DNA from: Anthopleura xanthogrammica
Lineage: Eukaryota > Cnidaria > Anthozoa > Actiniaria > Actiniidae
Length of the DNA: 64,000 nucleotides
Assembly (NCBI GenBank): GCA_964019055.1
Contig: OZ025209.1
Location: forward strand, 3,050,197 to 3,114,196
Direction of reading: 5' to 3'
Shown in pieces: positions 11,968 to 23,322 of the stretch. A program made the translations under genes and the position numbers. Position 1 is the stretch's first letter. Each line of letters opens with the position of its first letter. The notes below the pieces were generated by a model. It saw only the letters and a program-made list of their open reading frames with translations. It had not been told where the DNA came from and searched no databases.

Positions 11968-14900
11968 TCAGACTCCTTTCCAGTCTAAATCTTCCTTATG
12001 ATCTACACAACACAGGACTCCCGAAAGGGTTAAAGCGAGATGCAATTTTACAAAAGGGAAAGGAAAGTCTTACACAACGAATCAGTCTTACCTGCCACTC
12101 CTCCAGTTGCTTAGATAATTCAATTTTTTGCTGGATCGCCTCTATTAGCTGCTTGTCTAGTTTTTCAGCGTCTCTTTTAGACTTTTCAAGTTTCATTGCG
12201 GTCTCACATTCCCTGTAAACAGCAGATAATAGAGATTTGATTGGAAGATCTTTTGAAACACTGTGGAGGTATCAATATGATCGCTACATGTTACTTAATC
12301 ACTTAACTCCGAACTTAAGGTGCAGACGGGTACGTACCATGACTGTGCCGTGTTCGAGAATTTTGATTGGCTGTGCAATGGTCTCGCGCGCTGTGATTGG
12401 TTCAAAGATAACCATAACTGAACTTTGTTCCGTGACCGTGCCGTTTCACAGTCATGTCATACAAAATATGGTCTATCTGCGGTTATCCGTGCCTTTGTTG
12501 CGCATGAGCATTTTGATTGGCTGAGGAATGGTCTCGCGCGTTCAGTGTGATTGGTTCAAAGGAACCAACAATGAACTCCGTACCGTGACCGTGCCGTGTT
12601 AGGTGTTGTCGTCCACCGTGCGCTTTGAACTATATTACGACATAAAATTTCATATTTGATTCAGTGCGTTACCTTCTCTGAGCATCCTCTTTGTCTTTGA
12701 TAGCTTGTAGATAAACAGCATCAAAAGCTAAATTCGGGTCACATTCTTTCAACACTAGTCGTCTTCTTTCTTCTTTCAAATGTTTGTTTTCGTCTGTACT
12801 AACTTGCAGCTGTAGTACAAAAAAATTCTATATTTTATATCAAAGCACGATCAACCTTGAATATAGAGTTTCGCGCGCTGTGATTGGTCGTACGACCAGT
12901 GATTATGAGGTGATATTCACTGCTCGAACGGTGATTATGAGGTTTGCGAAAATTTACCAGAGCGGAAGTAATATTAAAACGTTTTTTTTATCCTGAATTT
13001 TATCCTGTTTTCTCTGATATTCAAGTCTAAAATAATACTAAAACAACTATAATTGTTAATTAACACTGCACTGGCTTACAAATAACTTCGTGCGCATCCT
13101 TCAATCACAATGCGTGGCTACGGTTACGATAAAATATTTCCCTATGACGTCACATCAAACAATCTATTGTTTTAACGCTAAGGATCATGGTCGCCAGAGG
13201 AGGCAAAATAGCAGCAAAATAAATTAAATAACCATAAAATTTGGTTTATGATATAGTGGAAATGAGAGCATCTAAATATTACACTAAATATCCCGAACGA
13301 AAGAAGATTTAGCCTAAATTTCTATTATTCTTATCCATGTAAAAGACGTCATAGTGAAATTGGGCAATTCAAACTACACAGTTTGCTAGGGTTTCATCTA
13401 GGCCCTTCTAGATCTAATTAGAATTTAGAAGTCACAAATTAACCTTGACTTTACCGAATTTTTGACACCTTCATTTTTTTCCAAAATTTTAATTACAAAA
13501 TAGTTATTTTTCAGACACCAATTTGGCACCAATTTGAACATCTGTAATTTTGAAAATAATCCGTTTCCTACTCAAGCTAGTGAACGCAGCACTTCGCCTA
13601 ATGAATAGTAGTATTCAGCTCTTTCTTCATTTTCCATCCCCTCGAGTCAAAAAGCACTCGAGTTGATATTTAGGAATCCATTATCTGTTCGCTTATGCAA
13701 CTTTGGGAGCTAAGTAAGAGGATAACTAATGATTTTTCTTCTGTGTTTATATAGTAACTAAATAGTTCGCGCCAATTTATTGGAGTGTCTGGCTTTTATG
13801 TTAATTTTGTAATCTTTTTATTTCGAGTACTTTTATCTTGACACGACAGGAAACTTCTTCAATGCTTGAGAGGATCTCACGCTATATCTGTTATCATCGT
13901 ACCTTATCTTGTAATTCATTGATTTTGACTTCTTTATGTTTTATTCTTGTGGTAGCTGTTGCGATTTCTTCTCTTAGATGTTCCATTTCCATGTTCGCAT
14001 GGTAGAGGTCTTCTTTGAGTTGTCGAATTTGTTCTTTGAGGTTGTCGTGTATGCTGCCTACCATTGAGCCGGCATAGCCCTAGGGGGAGGAAGGGATTCA
14101 AGTTTAAAAAAAACCCACAAGAAGATAAATTAGGAAATGAAAAATTGTTAAATAGTTTTAGCAATAAGGAAATAGAAAGACGAACGCCGAAGAACCAGGG
14201 AAAACAACAAACAAAAGAAAACAAGCAAACAAAAGAAAACAAGCAAACAAACAAGCGACATAAACATATGAAAGAACAATATAGCGCATGTTGGTGTTTA
14301 TAAACATTATCATTGTGATGTTAATATGCCAACCATTATTGACAAAAGCTCTTCACAATTAAGTTGCTTCGTTTAATCAGGCAAACCTCATACGTAAACT
14401 AGCGCTATTTAAGCAAATATACAAACGACAAACAAATTTATTACGAGCAAATAAAACCGTAACTCGATATAAAATAAAAACATTCACATCATCCACCAAA
14501 ACCATTAGTTTGGCAGCTTTGGAAAATGCCCTGACATGTCCTAATCACGCGACGGGAAGTCTGCTCCCAAACTGAGCATCACGATAGATGCTCCGAGCAG
14601 AAAAACAACCAACCGTAAAAAGTTGGTGTTTACATTCAACAAGGCATTGCGCATGCTCCAGAAAACGGCGGGAAATGGCGGTCGAACATCAAACACCTAA
14701 GGATTTGTGAATATGGCAGCTTTACAATAGTTCCCTTGCCATCTTGAAAGGTAGCCATGTCTTTGCATCGAAGAAAGACATGAGGTGAGCTTGCAATGAC
14801 AGAGACATGAATAATTGTCCAAGGTAAAAGGTCGCTATCATTGCAAGCTCACCGTTGGTCTCGTTTCGATACAAAGGCATGGCTATCTTTCAGGATGGCG

Positions 14901-17900
14901 CAAAGAACCGTTAAGGGGATTATTAGAGTTACTAGTAATCATTTAGCGCTATTTTTTGCCACATTACATTATCACAAATTTTCTTCAAAGGAGCCAAATT
15001 TTCATCTCCGGAATAAAGTGTTTATCAGATTTGATTTTCGCAGCATGTTTTTTTCACGATCAGGTTCGCACACAGCATGACATTCCTCTACAAAACACGC
15101 AATCAACTTACCGAGTTTTTTCTAGAAGCTTTATGTGTTTGGATAATCTCATCTAGGACATCTTTAAAGGTTTGGACGAATGACGTCAGACATCCCAATT
15201 GAAAATCTCTATGTGCATCCAAAGGTTCGACTTTTGTCGTGGGCTTTTCGTGATGGCGTCGTAGTTTGTCGTAGTATGTTCGTAGCTCGTTGTGGGCGTC
15301 TTTGATTTCCTTTTTCAACTAGAATGAAAGGGAGGGTGGGTTTGAATCATTATTTTGCGCGGTTGAACCGACAATATGAAAATTACAGAAGGAAACAGAG
15401 TACATTTCGTATGACTATGACACGGCACGGTACACGGGTTCATCACGGTACGGAATTGACAACTATCTTTGAACCAATCACAATGCGCAAGGTTACTTCT
15501 TCATCCAATCAAAATGCTCGGACACGGCACCGTCACGGTCACGGAACTATGAAAAACTTACAGCACAGACCACGCCTTGTCGTGATCGTGTCAGTGCCGT
15601 GCCGTGTACGAAAACATTTGACATTCGGTGTTGGGTCGGCGCCGCGCCCTAACCGTAGATCAACAGACGTGTATAGATAGAAAATAGACGGACGAATAAT
15701 AGATGAACGTGAGACAGACAGACTGATAGACAGACAGACAGACAGACGGAACCATCTGCTTCTTCCTACCTCAGCATTAGTGTTCTGTTCTTTCTCCAAT
15801 TGCGCATAGAAATCAGCATTCCTGAGTGTGACTGGTCCATCCACTTCACATTCATTCTCGTCATACTCTAGATCAGTGTGATCACTATCTTCCTCTTCTG
15901 AATCGACGCTAGAGTACTGACGAGGTCTTTTATTTGACGACGAGGCAGCCAGGGGACGGGGACTGCCATTGATGCTAAGAACTGGAAGACGGCGTCGGGC
16001 GTTCTAAGGGAATAAAATTTCATTCATTTATTTTTATCAATCATTCAATTAGTCAGTCATTCGGCTTAACAATCGTGTAAATTATAATTGGAAGTATTCT
16101 AATTCAATCATTCATGCAATCATTCATTTATCCATTCATTCATTCATCCATTCATATTCATCATGATCAATTCACTTCAGATTACAGGTATCTGTACTGA
16201 TGTTGCGTCAATCAATCATTCATTCATTATAGTTCCACTTTTTAAAGAAAAACTGCATCAAAATTATTGCTTGCTCACTCCACATATCTACTGATTTAAG
16301 AAACACAAGCATCAGCCCAATAGTTTTTATAAACCAATAGTAGATACAACATATAGTGGGCGAACAGAGGAACACTGACTGGTATAAGGAAATTGACTAT
16401 ATAGAAAAACCAAGGCGCCCGATGAAATGCACTTTATTTTGCTCGATATTTGTCATTATTTTCGACCACACTAAAAAAAATTCGTACCTATATTTCAAAA
16501 ATTACTTTTTATTCTAAAATTATATTTATTAATATTCGTCGCTTTTATCTAAAGTGTGCTTGACGGGCAATATTTACAAGCCGGCCTTTATACTGCGGTT
16601 GAATCTATAGTGCTCTACAAATGCCGACAATACAAGTCAGCCTTTTTGCTCTAGATAAATATGAAATCATATGAAAAAATTGAATAGTTTATTTTTAACC
16701 GATTTCGTGATGAGTCATGTCAACTAATACTAAAAAATATCTATTCCAAAAACGGCGGAGAAAATTCAGTCTTCCACACCTCGTTGCCTTTATTGTGCCA
16801 TCGTCTTAGCTTATGAGCAACCCGCCGGGTTAACCATGATCGGAATCAGTAGAGTTTTGTAATTAATTAAAGCGATAATCATCTCTCAAGTGAGGTGTGA
16901 TTATCAGCCAACGAAAGCGTCGCTTATCATCAAGGGGCATTCATTTCCACAAGTATATAATGAAAGAGGAAGTAAGCCCACGTCTTCGTGTTTTCATGTT
17001 CCGAGCGCAGAGGCGTTTTTTAACTTTTTTGTTATTTCAAAATGTTAAGAATCTTATCTCTTGAATGATCTGACTCAACACTCTAGTTTTCGCTAGATTG
17101 GTTTTCGAATGAGTGGTAAACGTATACGGTACTGACTTACAGTACGTACACGGTACGGTAAGTCATGACATCGAAATGGTTTCCCATAAGAATGTTTTTC
17201 GTATGGATGGGAAACATACGGTACTGATTTACAGTACGTACACGGTACGGTAAGCCATGACATTGAAATGGCTTCCCATAAGAATGGTTTTCGTATGGAT
17301 GGAAAACATACGGTAATGACTTACAGTACGTACACGGTACGGTAAGCCATGACATTGAAATGGTTTCCCATAAGAATGGTTTTCGTATGGATGGAAAACA
17401 TACGGTACTGACTTAGTACGTACACGGTACGGCAAGCCATGACATTGAAATGGCTTCCCATAAGAATTGTTTTCGTCATGCAATGTACGGCACTGGAGTA
17501 AACGGTATGATATAACATTGAAATGGCTTTCTATTGATTTTGTGCGAATCATCCAATCACAAAGTATTGTTTCCAAAACATTTGAATACCACTCTAGTAC
17601 AGGACCGTCAATTGGTATGTCATCATTTTCCCACTAACCTCTTTCGTTTTTCGTTCAGATTTCACGCATAAATCATCGTTATCCAACAAAGAACCAGACA
17701 TATCCGACAGCTCTGAGAACAAAGAACCACGCGAAGCCTGGTCTAATGAAGCCTGTGGGCAGAAGAGATCAATATGTTAGCATGAGTTTAGGAGAAATAA
17801 ATGAGCAAGTAGTTTAAGAATAAAATGTGATCGCTCCAGGAAGACGTTGACTTTAAATTGCAGTCCTCATTATAGTATATATCATATTATATTCAAGAAT

Positions 17901-20900
17901 CTATTATGATATATTATATTTTATATATATTTCTAAGCTATTTCTAGGCACGAAAACTAGATCCATGTGGAATCAACTGTATATAAGAGAGAATAATATT
18001 TTAATGAAGATTTTAATTTCGTATGAGTGTAAAATTAAAAGAATTGATGACATCATTTGAACCAATAACAGTGTGCAAAATCACTGTGAATCCATTGAAA
18101 ATGTTCGTACACAGAACCAGCACGGCACGGCACGGCACTGCGCGCCCGTACAGCGAAACGTAACATACCATCAAACTCAACTGGTTTTCTAAATACAAGG
18201 TCTGTGATTGGATGAAAAGTATATTTTTGTCTTGTGATTGCTTCCCAAAGAAAACCATTTGAGCGTCAAGGTACTGGATGTCTCAAGTTCACTGACCTTT
18301 TATCGGTAGCGCTGTTTGGGAATGATTTAACCCAACAAAAACAACAATAAATAACGAACTTAGAACAAATTAAAATAGAATGAAGTTTTGTGATTCCGAC
18401 CTGAATTTTCATTTCATCCAGTTGATCTTGAAGGTTCAGGTTGTTAGCTTTGCTTTCATTTAGTTTGTCTTCAGTGTCTTCAAGCTACAAAAAAAAAAAC
18501 ACGTTATTCAAACATAGTAAAAATTCAACAATAATACTCTCCATAACTTGCTGCAAAAATGCTTTAAACTTCCCCCTTACCTAGGAAACTTTCGAATATT
18601 TTTAGTTCTTTGAGTTCAACTTTACCTGAGTCTTGATATCTTCATAGTTCTTTTTAAGATCTTGTGCTTTTGCTCGATATTCCTCGTTATCTTTCGCTAC
18701 AATATCTTTTGTCCTTTCCAATTCTTCTACGTTTTGTTTTAAAGAATTTCTCTCTTCCTCTTGTCTAGCAATCTAATACAAAACAGCCACAATATAAGTA
18801 TTATTATTATTATCATTATTATTATATTATTATCTTATTATCAGATCAACCTATTGCATTTTCTGTTGTAGAAATAAGGACTGGCTCAATTTCTGATTTA
18901 TTGAAATGTTAAACTTTTTTTTCTTCTTCTAAATACATAAATACATGAATTCAAGTAGTAAATTATTGTAAATTACCTAAAAGTAGTGAGATTTGCAATT
19001 GTTTGTATAAGAATATATGAAATAAAGTTTCCATTATTATATTTAGTCATTTAAAACGATACAAAAAGTCTGAACTAATCTGTAAGAAAAAGACTTTTAA
19101 CTTTAACATTAATTCTGACAGCTTGACTAAAACGTTCCTCTATATCTTATGCAATAATTATCAAAACATCTATAATAAGAATTTTGGTTTTATCGAATGT
19201 ATGATAAATTACTCCTAAGTGGCAACTGTCTGAGAGAAATATCTTGACAATTTTTTGGGAATTTTTGATTTCCCCTTATATCTTTCTATTTAAATGGGTT
19301 TCATCTCTAAATATAGCCAAAACAGAATTTGGAACTGTCAGCTTTAATTTAGCTATTTTTCACACTTTTAATTAATTTTGACAGAAACATTGTCATGTAC
19401 AAAATATTCCGACCAGGTACCAGAAAAAAACAACAACTTCTTCACCTCAAATCTTAACTAACACACATGTTAAGTCAAAAACAATAATGCTACCAGTAAG
19501 AAAGTACCAGTAAGGCTAAATATACAACAGACGTAGCATTTGATTTGAACTTAATTGTCAGACAAAACAGTGACGTACACTCTAGGTAATGATTGCTATA
19601 CTTGACGCAAAGAGCAGGTTCAATGAACCATTAAACAAGACTTATTACTCTGACTTTCACAGAGAAATTAAATTAAATTGAAGGTGGCAAAAGAGGTGAA
19701 ATAATTTTATGACGAATTGTCTGGGATGGAAAATAATTAAGTAGTTTGACATAGTGTAATTACAGGTTGATTTACAATATGGTTATTAAATTTTATTATA
19801 TTCTTAACTACGAAGAAAAATATAGTTCAATATCATATTGCAAGAGGTTAGTATATGAGGGGCACATTTTATCCAAAAAAGGAAAGAACCAGAAAGTGCT
19901 CTATGCGGATAAATAAATAAAATTATATCTTCCAAAAAGTTGATAACGGTATGCATGCACAAAGTCATGTTTATGACCCAATATTTCCTTGACAGAATTA
20001 CCAACACTTCATCAAATGTGATTAGCACTTTTAACAGCCACCCACAAACCCTTTAAAATTCTTGAATAGCAACCACTTGATAAGTATAAAGCTGCTAAAC
20101 ATATGGTTGGAATAATCTATTAGGTATGCAGACACATCCATCGTCAATGAGTCTAGGACAACCATAGTGTTTGACTTAACTTGACTCTTTAAGAAGATAA
20201 GGATAATGCACCCTTCTCAAAATTATCTTGAATGCGAGGCTAACATGGAACACAAAAGAAATGCCACAAATTCCATCAAGAAAAAGTGTGATTTCTTTTG
20301 GGTTTTTATGTTAGCCTCGCATCCAAGATAATTTTGAGAAGAGTGCATTAATATGAGGTACACAAACCCATACATACATATCAAGACATATCCAGGAAGT
20401 TCCGAAAAAAGGGGGCTGCAAAGTCTCGACAAAATATTATCATACACACAATGCCTTAGGGTAGAGTGTAGTGCCGTAGGGTAGGCAATGCTCTTTAAAA
20501 GGAATCCCTCATAAAGCAGAGTTGGGGCAACTATGGCAGTCCCCTTAATCCACCCCCATATTTGGGGTAACTAAGTTGTTACCTTTTCAAATAGCTCTTC
20601 AATCTCAACCTGCTGATTGTGGACATCATCAATACTAAAACCTCTCGATAATTGCTGCCTCTTGAGGTGGTTGAGCTCTTGCGATAGTGATTCATTGTTG
20701 GTTCTCAACTGAGAAAAGAAACAGGATATTATTGATGTGAATTTTTTTCATGTGAAAAAGTATATAATTCGAATTTAAATTAATTATATGACAAGTGAGT
20801 ATATTAGCTCTTTGAGGTAAAAAGGAAACACAAATGTAGAAACATTTTTGTAGCAAATATAATTTTCTTTTTTATTTATTTGAATCAAAAAAATAAATAT

Positions 20901-23322
20901 GTGTGAATACAATCAGTCTTAAGCAGTTTAAGGAATGCAACAAAATTATCCCTAAAACAATGGAAAGAATTAGAATGTCTTAAATGTTTTGGAGGATTTT
21001 CAAAAAAGCTTTTTTGAATTCAATGGTTTCTATGAAAATTCTATCACCACGGAGATTTAGAATATGATGCTTCATGTATTTTTTAAAATAATGAGGCTGT
21101 CATCAATATTCCAATCCATCTACATTCTTCTGGGAGAAGTATCTGGAATTGTCTCACAATCACATTTTGTTCAGTTTTGTTTGAACAAGGAAGACTGAAA
21201 GCTTAAAAAATGTGTTTGAACTTGGCAGCTCTCCTAAAATCATGTTGTCAAAAAAACTATCGAAATGCAATTATAGGAAATATTTCCAATTTTAAAGACA
21301 TTATTTGTAAATATTAACACTTATTTTAAGTATGTGGTAGATAATCAAACCTACAGAAGGCAGTGAAATGGCTTTTCTAGCAACAAACTGGTTTTCCAGC
21401 ACTAAAATGGCTTTTTGGACACATAAATGGCTTTTAGGAAAATATAAAGAATTAAATACAATACAAAAATTAAATATTTCTTTTAGGGAAGAAACCGAAA
21501 ATAAATGAAAGTGAAAATTCAGAGAATATTGGTTGTCGAATGTAAATTTTAAGTACTGTTCTCAAGGTTCCCCGTGCCTGTTCTAAGTTTATTCTCATGC
21601 TTCACTTAGCAGAATATAAACAATAACGACAAAACAAGTAAATCACTGCTATTATAAAAACTAGAGGATATTCGAAAGGTGGATTTCAACCCTTTCAATA
21701 TACTTTTCCTCTTTTGAAATTTTAATTTTACAAAAAGAAATTTTCGGCAAAAAATGAGTGAAGTGTAGAGACCAGCTGCCCAAACACCAGTTTGCAAGAT
21801 TATAAGTTCCCTTTTGCCATGCTTCGCTAACAAAGAGGTTGTGGTGATAACTCCAAGAGAAAGGCTAATCTTTTGCATATAACACAACCACGTTGTATTT
21901 TAATCTCAGTTCTCCAGAAGAATTCTGAAAAAGAACTTGTTCTAGCTGGTTTATTAAAGGTGGTTTGGTAAAGACGATGAATGATGGCACTCCACAAAAC
22001 ATCGGAGTCCAATATCAAAGCAAAGAAGCTTGCAATTTAATCAGCCGGAATCAATAACAGAGAACGTAATGTTGCTCAACTCTTTCTTCCTAGCAGAAAA
22101 TACCTCTTAATAAGTCTAAAGCTCTAGTTTGATATTTTCGGTGCGCTTACTACCGAACGATAAAAACATAAACATCAACAATAATATTACTGCTACTCAC
22201 GGCAAATGCTCTGAATGGGATTCAAGCGAGTATTGCTCAACTACGAGCCAAATTTTAGTAAATAAACCAAGAAAATTACGAAGATAAAAGACTTTTCCTT
22301 CTCTCTTAAAAAAAACTAAGCTTATTTTTAAAAACTGCTGCAAAACTCGCTCAAAATGAAGTTTCTGGTGGGATGTCCGACAAACATGCATGTATGTCAA
22401 CTGGCGTCCATATTTCGCGCGCTCTCTTCCGAGTAGGAAAGAAGGCTCAGATTTCAAAAATCAAGATCAAATTTCGACATAATGTTTTACAATAACATCT
22501 CTCGGATTACTTGTTTTAGTGTAGGGGTTCCGGTACAAGTGTATTCCCCTAAAAAAATAATTTTGAAATATTTTTCTTACATGACATGGCCATCAAAATA
22601 TGTAGCGAAACTCAAAAATCACCAGATGGAGCTAAGATGTTTTGAAGTGTTTTGAAAACTCAAATCTATCAATCTTCACCTACCTGATATAATTCTGAGT
22701 GCAATTTCTCGTTTTCTTCGGTTAATCCTGCAAATGTTTTTCTTTTATGAGCTGAGTCCGTTAGCGAGGCGGATTTGAGAGAATGTAGTTCTTGTCGTAA
22801 TGATTGTATATCAGCTTGAAGTTCTTGTACTCTCGACTCATGGGAACCGCTTTTTCTTTCTATTTTTAATCTCAATTCGTATTTTTCTTGTTCAAACTCC
22901 TGTGAAAGAATAGAAATACAAGCCTCGTTAGATTCGTTCAATCGTCATCCACGTATGGATCAAAAAACGAAAAAAATATCTCAAGAATATAAACTTACCT
23001 CTGCTTGTTGGGAATATTCCTCCTGGAGTCGCTCGTATTTTTGAGTCAACTCTTCATTTTTTTCCAAAAGTGCTTTTCCCAATTCTGCAGCTAGTAGAAG
23101 ATCTTTCTCCTTTTGAGCAAGCATCACATACAAATCCTGTTCTTCATTATTCTCCTCGTCATAATTCTCGTCTCCTAAGAACTCATTTTCTAGATCATAG
23201 TGAAAGTTGTAATGTTGTTTTTCGCCCAATTCAGAGCCCTCGTCGCCTAGATCTTCATTTGTTTCTATTTCTTCGCAGTCTCCCATCGTTAGGGTACAAC
23301 TTTGGACTCTTTTTGACTTCAT
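11968..23322 (-). CDS. BICDL1: BICD family-like cargo adaptor (BICDL/BICDR), dynein-dynactin activator
   Basis: Coiled-coil adaptor that links dynein-dynactin to cargo. Minus-strand exons: 23322-22999, 22899-22684, 20708-20583, 18772-18626, 18484-18401, 17752-17639, 16003-15770, 15318-15112, 14079-13903, 12809-12673, 12212-12092 and, less certainly, 11994-11968; phases agree throughout, giving about 637 residues. Exon 1 encodes KEKDLLLAAELGKALLEKNE, containing the AAxxG CC1 box (78-82) that in this family binds dynein light intermediate chain. Exon 6 encodes SLFSELSDM (309-317), a match to the Spindly motif contacted by the dynactin pointed end. Most other exons are Glu/Lys/Leu-rich coiled coil, with an acidic Ser-rich linker in exon 7. 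The C-terminal coil ends QQKIELSKQLEEWQ, as in BICDL proteins. The last exon adds only EDLDWKGV and a stop; its acceptor is weak. A downstream in-frame Met (23286) is an alternative start. BICDL1 versus BICDL2 cannot be decided. Confidence 0.88.
12330..12620. repeat. GTGCCGTG / ATTGG-box repeat in BICDL intron
   Basis: Two tandem related halves: each has a CCGTGACCGTGCCGT-type stretch, then TTTTGATTGGCTG, GGTCTCGCGCG and TGTGATTGGTTCAAAG. The repeated ATTGG is an inverted CCAAT box. Same family as the copies at 15410 and 53320. Confidence 0.65.
14715..14925. mobile_element. MITE family B copy 1 (about 210-bp palindromic element)
   Basis: Long imperfect inverted repeat: left arm CCATCTTGAAAGGTAGCCAT, GCATCGAAG, GGTGAGCTTGCAATGA; right arm its inverse, TCATTGCAAGCTCACC and ATGGCTATCTTTCAGGATGG. 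It is noncoding, in a BICDL intron. A second copy with the same arms is at 55103-55310. Confidence 0.82.
15410..15620. repeat. GTGCCGTG / ATTGG-box repeat, inverted orientation
   Basis: Contains CACGGCACGGTACACGGG, TTTGAACCAATCACAATGCG, CATCCAATCAAAATGCTCGG and CACGGCACCGTCACGGTCAC, i.e. the family motifs on the opposite strand from 12330-12620. In an intron of the BICDL gene. Confidence 0.65.
17101..17540. repeat. Minisatellite of about 93-bp units in BICDL intron
   Basis: Four to five tandem units, each with CATACGGTACTGACTTACAG, TACGTACACGGTACGGTAAG, CATGACATTGAAATGG and CCCATAAGAATGGTTTTCGT. The last unit is partial and divergent. Core words (TGAAATGGCTTCCCAT, TTTTCGTGCG) recur once at 62590-62710, so the array probably amplified from a dispersed element. 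Confidence 0.9.
18050..18260. repeat. Degenerate GCACGG-family repeat copy
   Basis: Contains TGAACCAATAACAGTGTGCA, then CAGCACGGCACGGCACGGCA and GTGATTGGATGAAAAG, the same ordered motifs as the copies at 12330 and 15410 but more decayed. Confidence 0.5.
20204..20350. mobile_element. Hairpin MITE with about 43-bp terminal inverted repeats
   Basis: Left arm TAATGCACCCTTCTCAAAAT continuing through TATCTTGAATGCGAGGCTAA; right arm is the near-exact inverse (TTAGCCTCGCATCCAAGATA, then ATTTTGAGAAGAGTGCATTA), with two mismatches in about 43 bp. A loop of about 60 bp lies between. Noncoding, in a BICDL intron; only one copy seen in this window. Confidence 0.85.
21362..21440. repeat. Short degenerate minisatellite (about 19-20 bp, 4 units)
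   Basis: Four imperfect tandem units of the type AAATGGCTTTT plus 8-9 variable bases. In a BICDL intron; no function visible. Confidence 0.6.

Noticed and set aside
17101..17540. Direct repeats that superficially resemble a CRISPR array
   Set aside because: Units are contiguous 93-bp tandem copies without unique spacers, in a eukaryotic intron.
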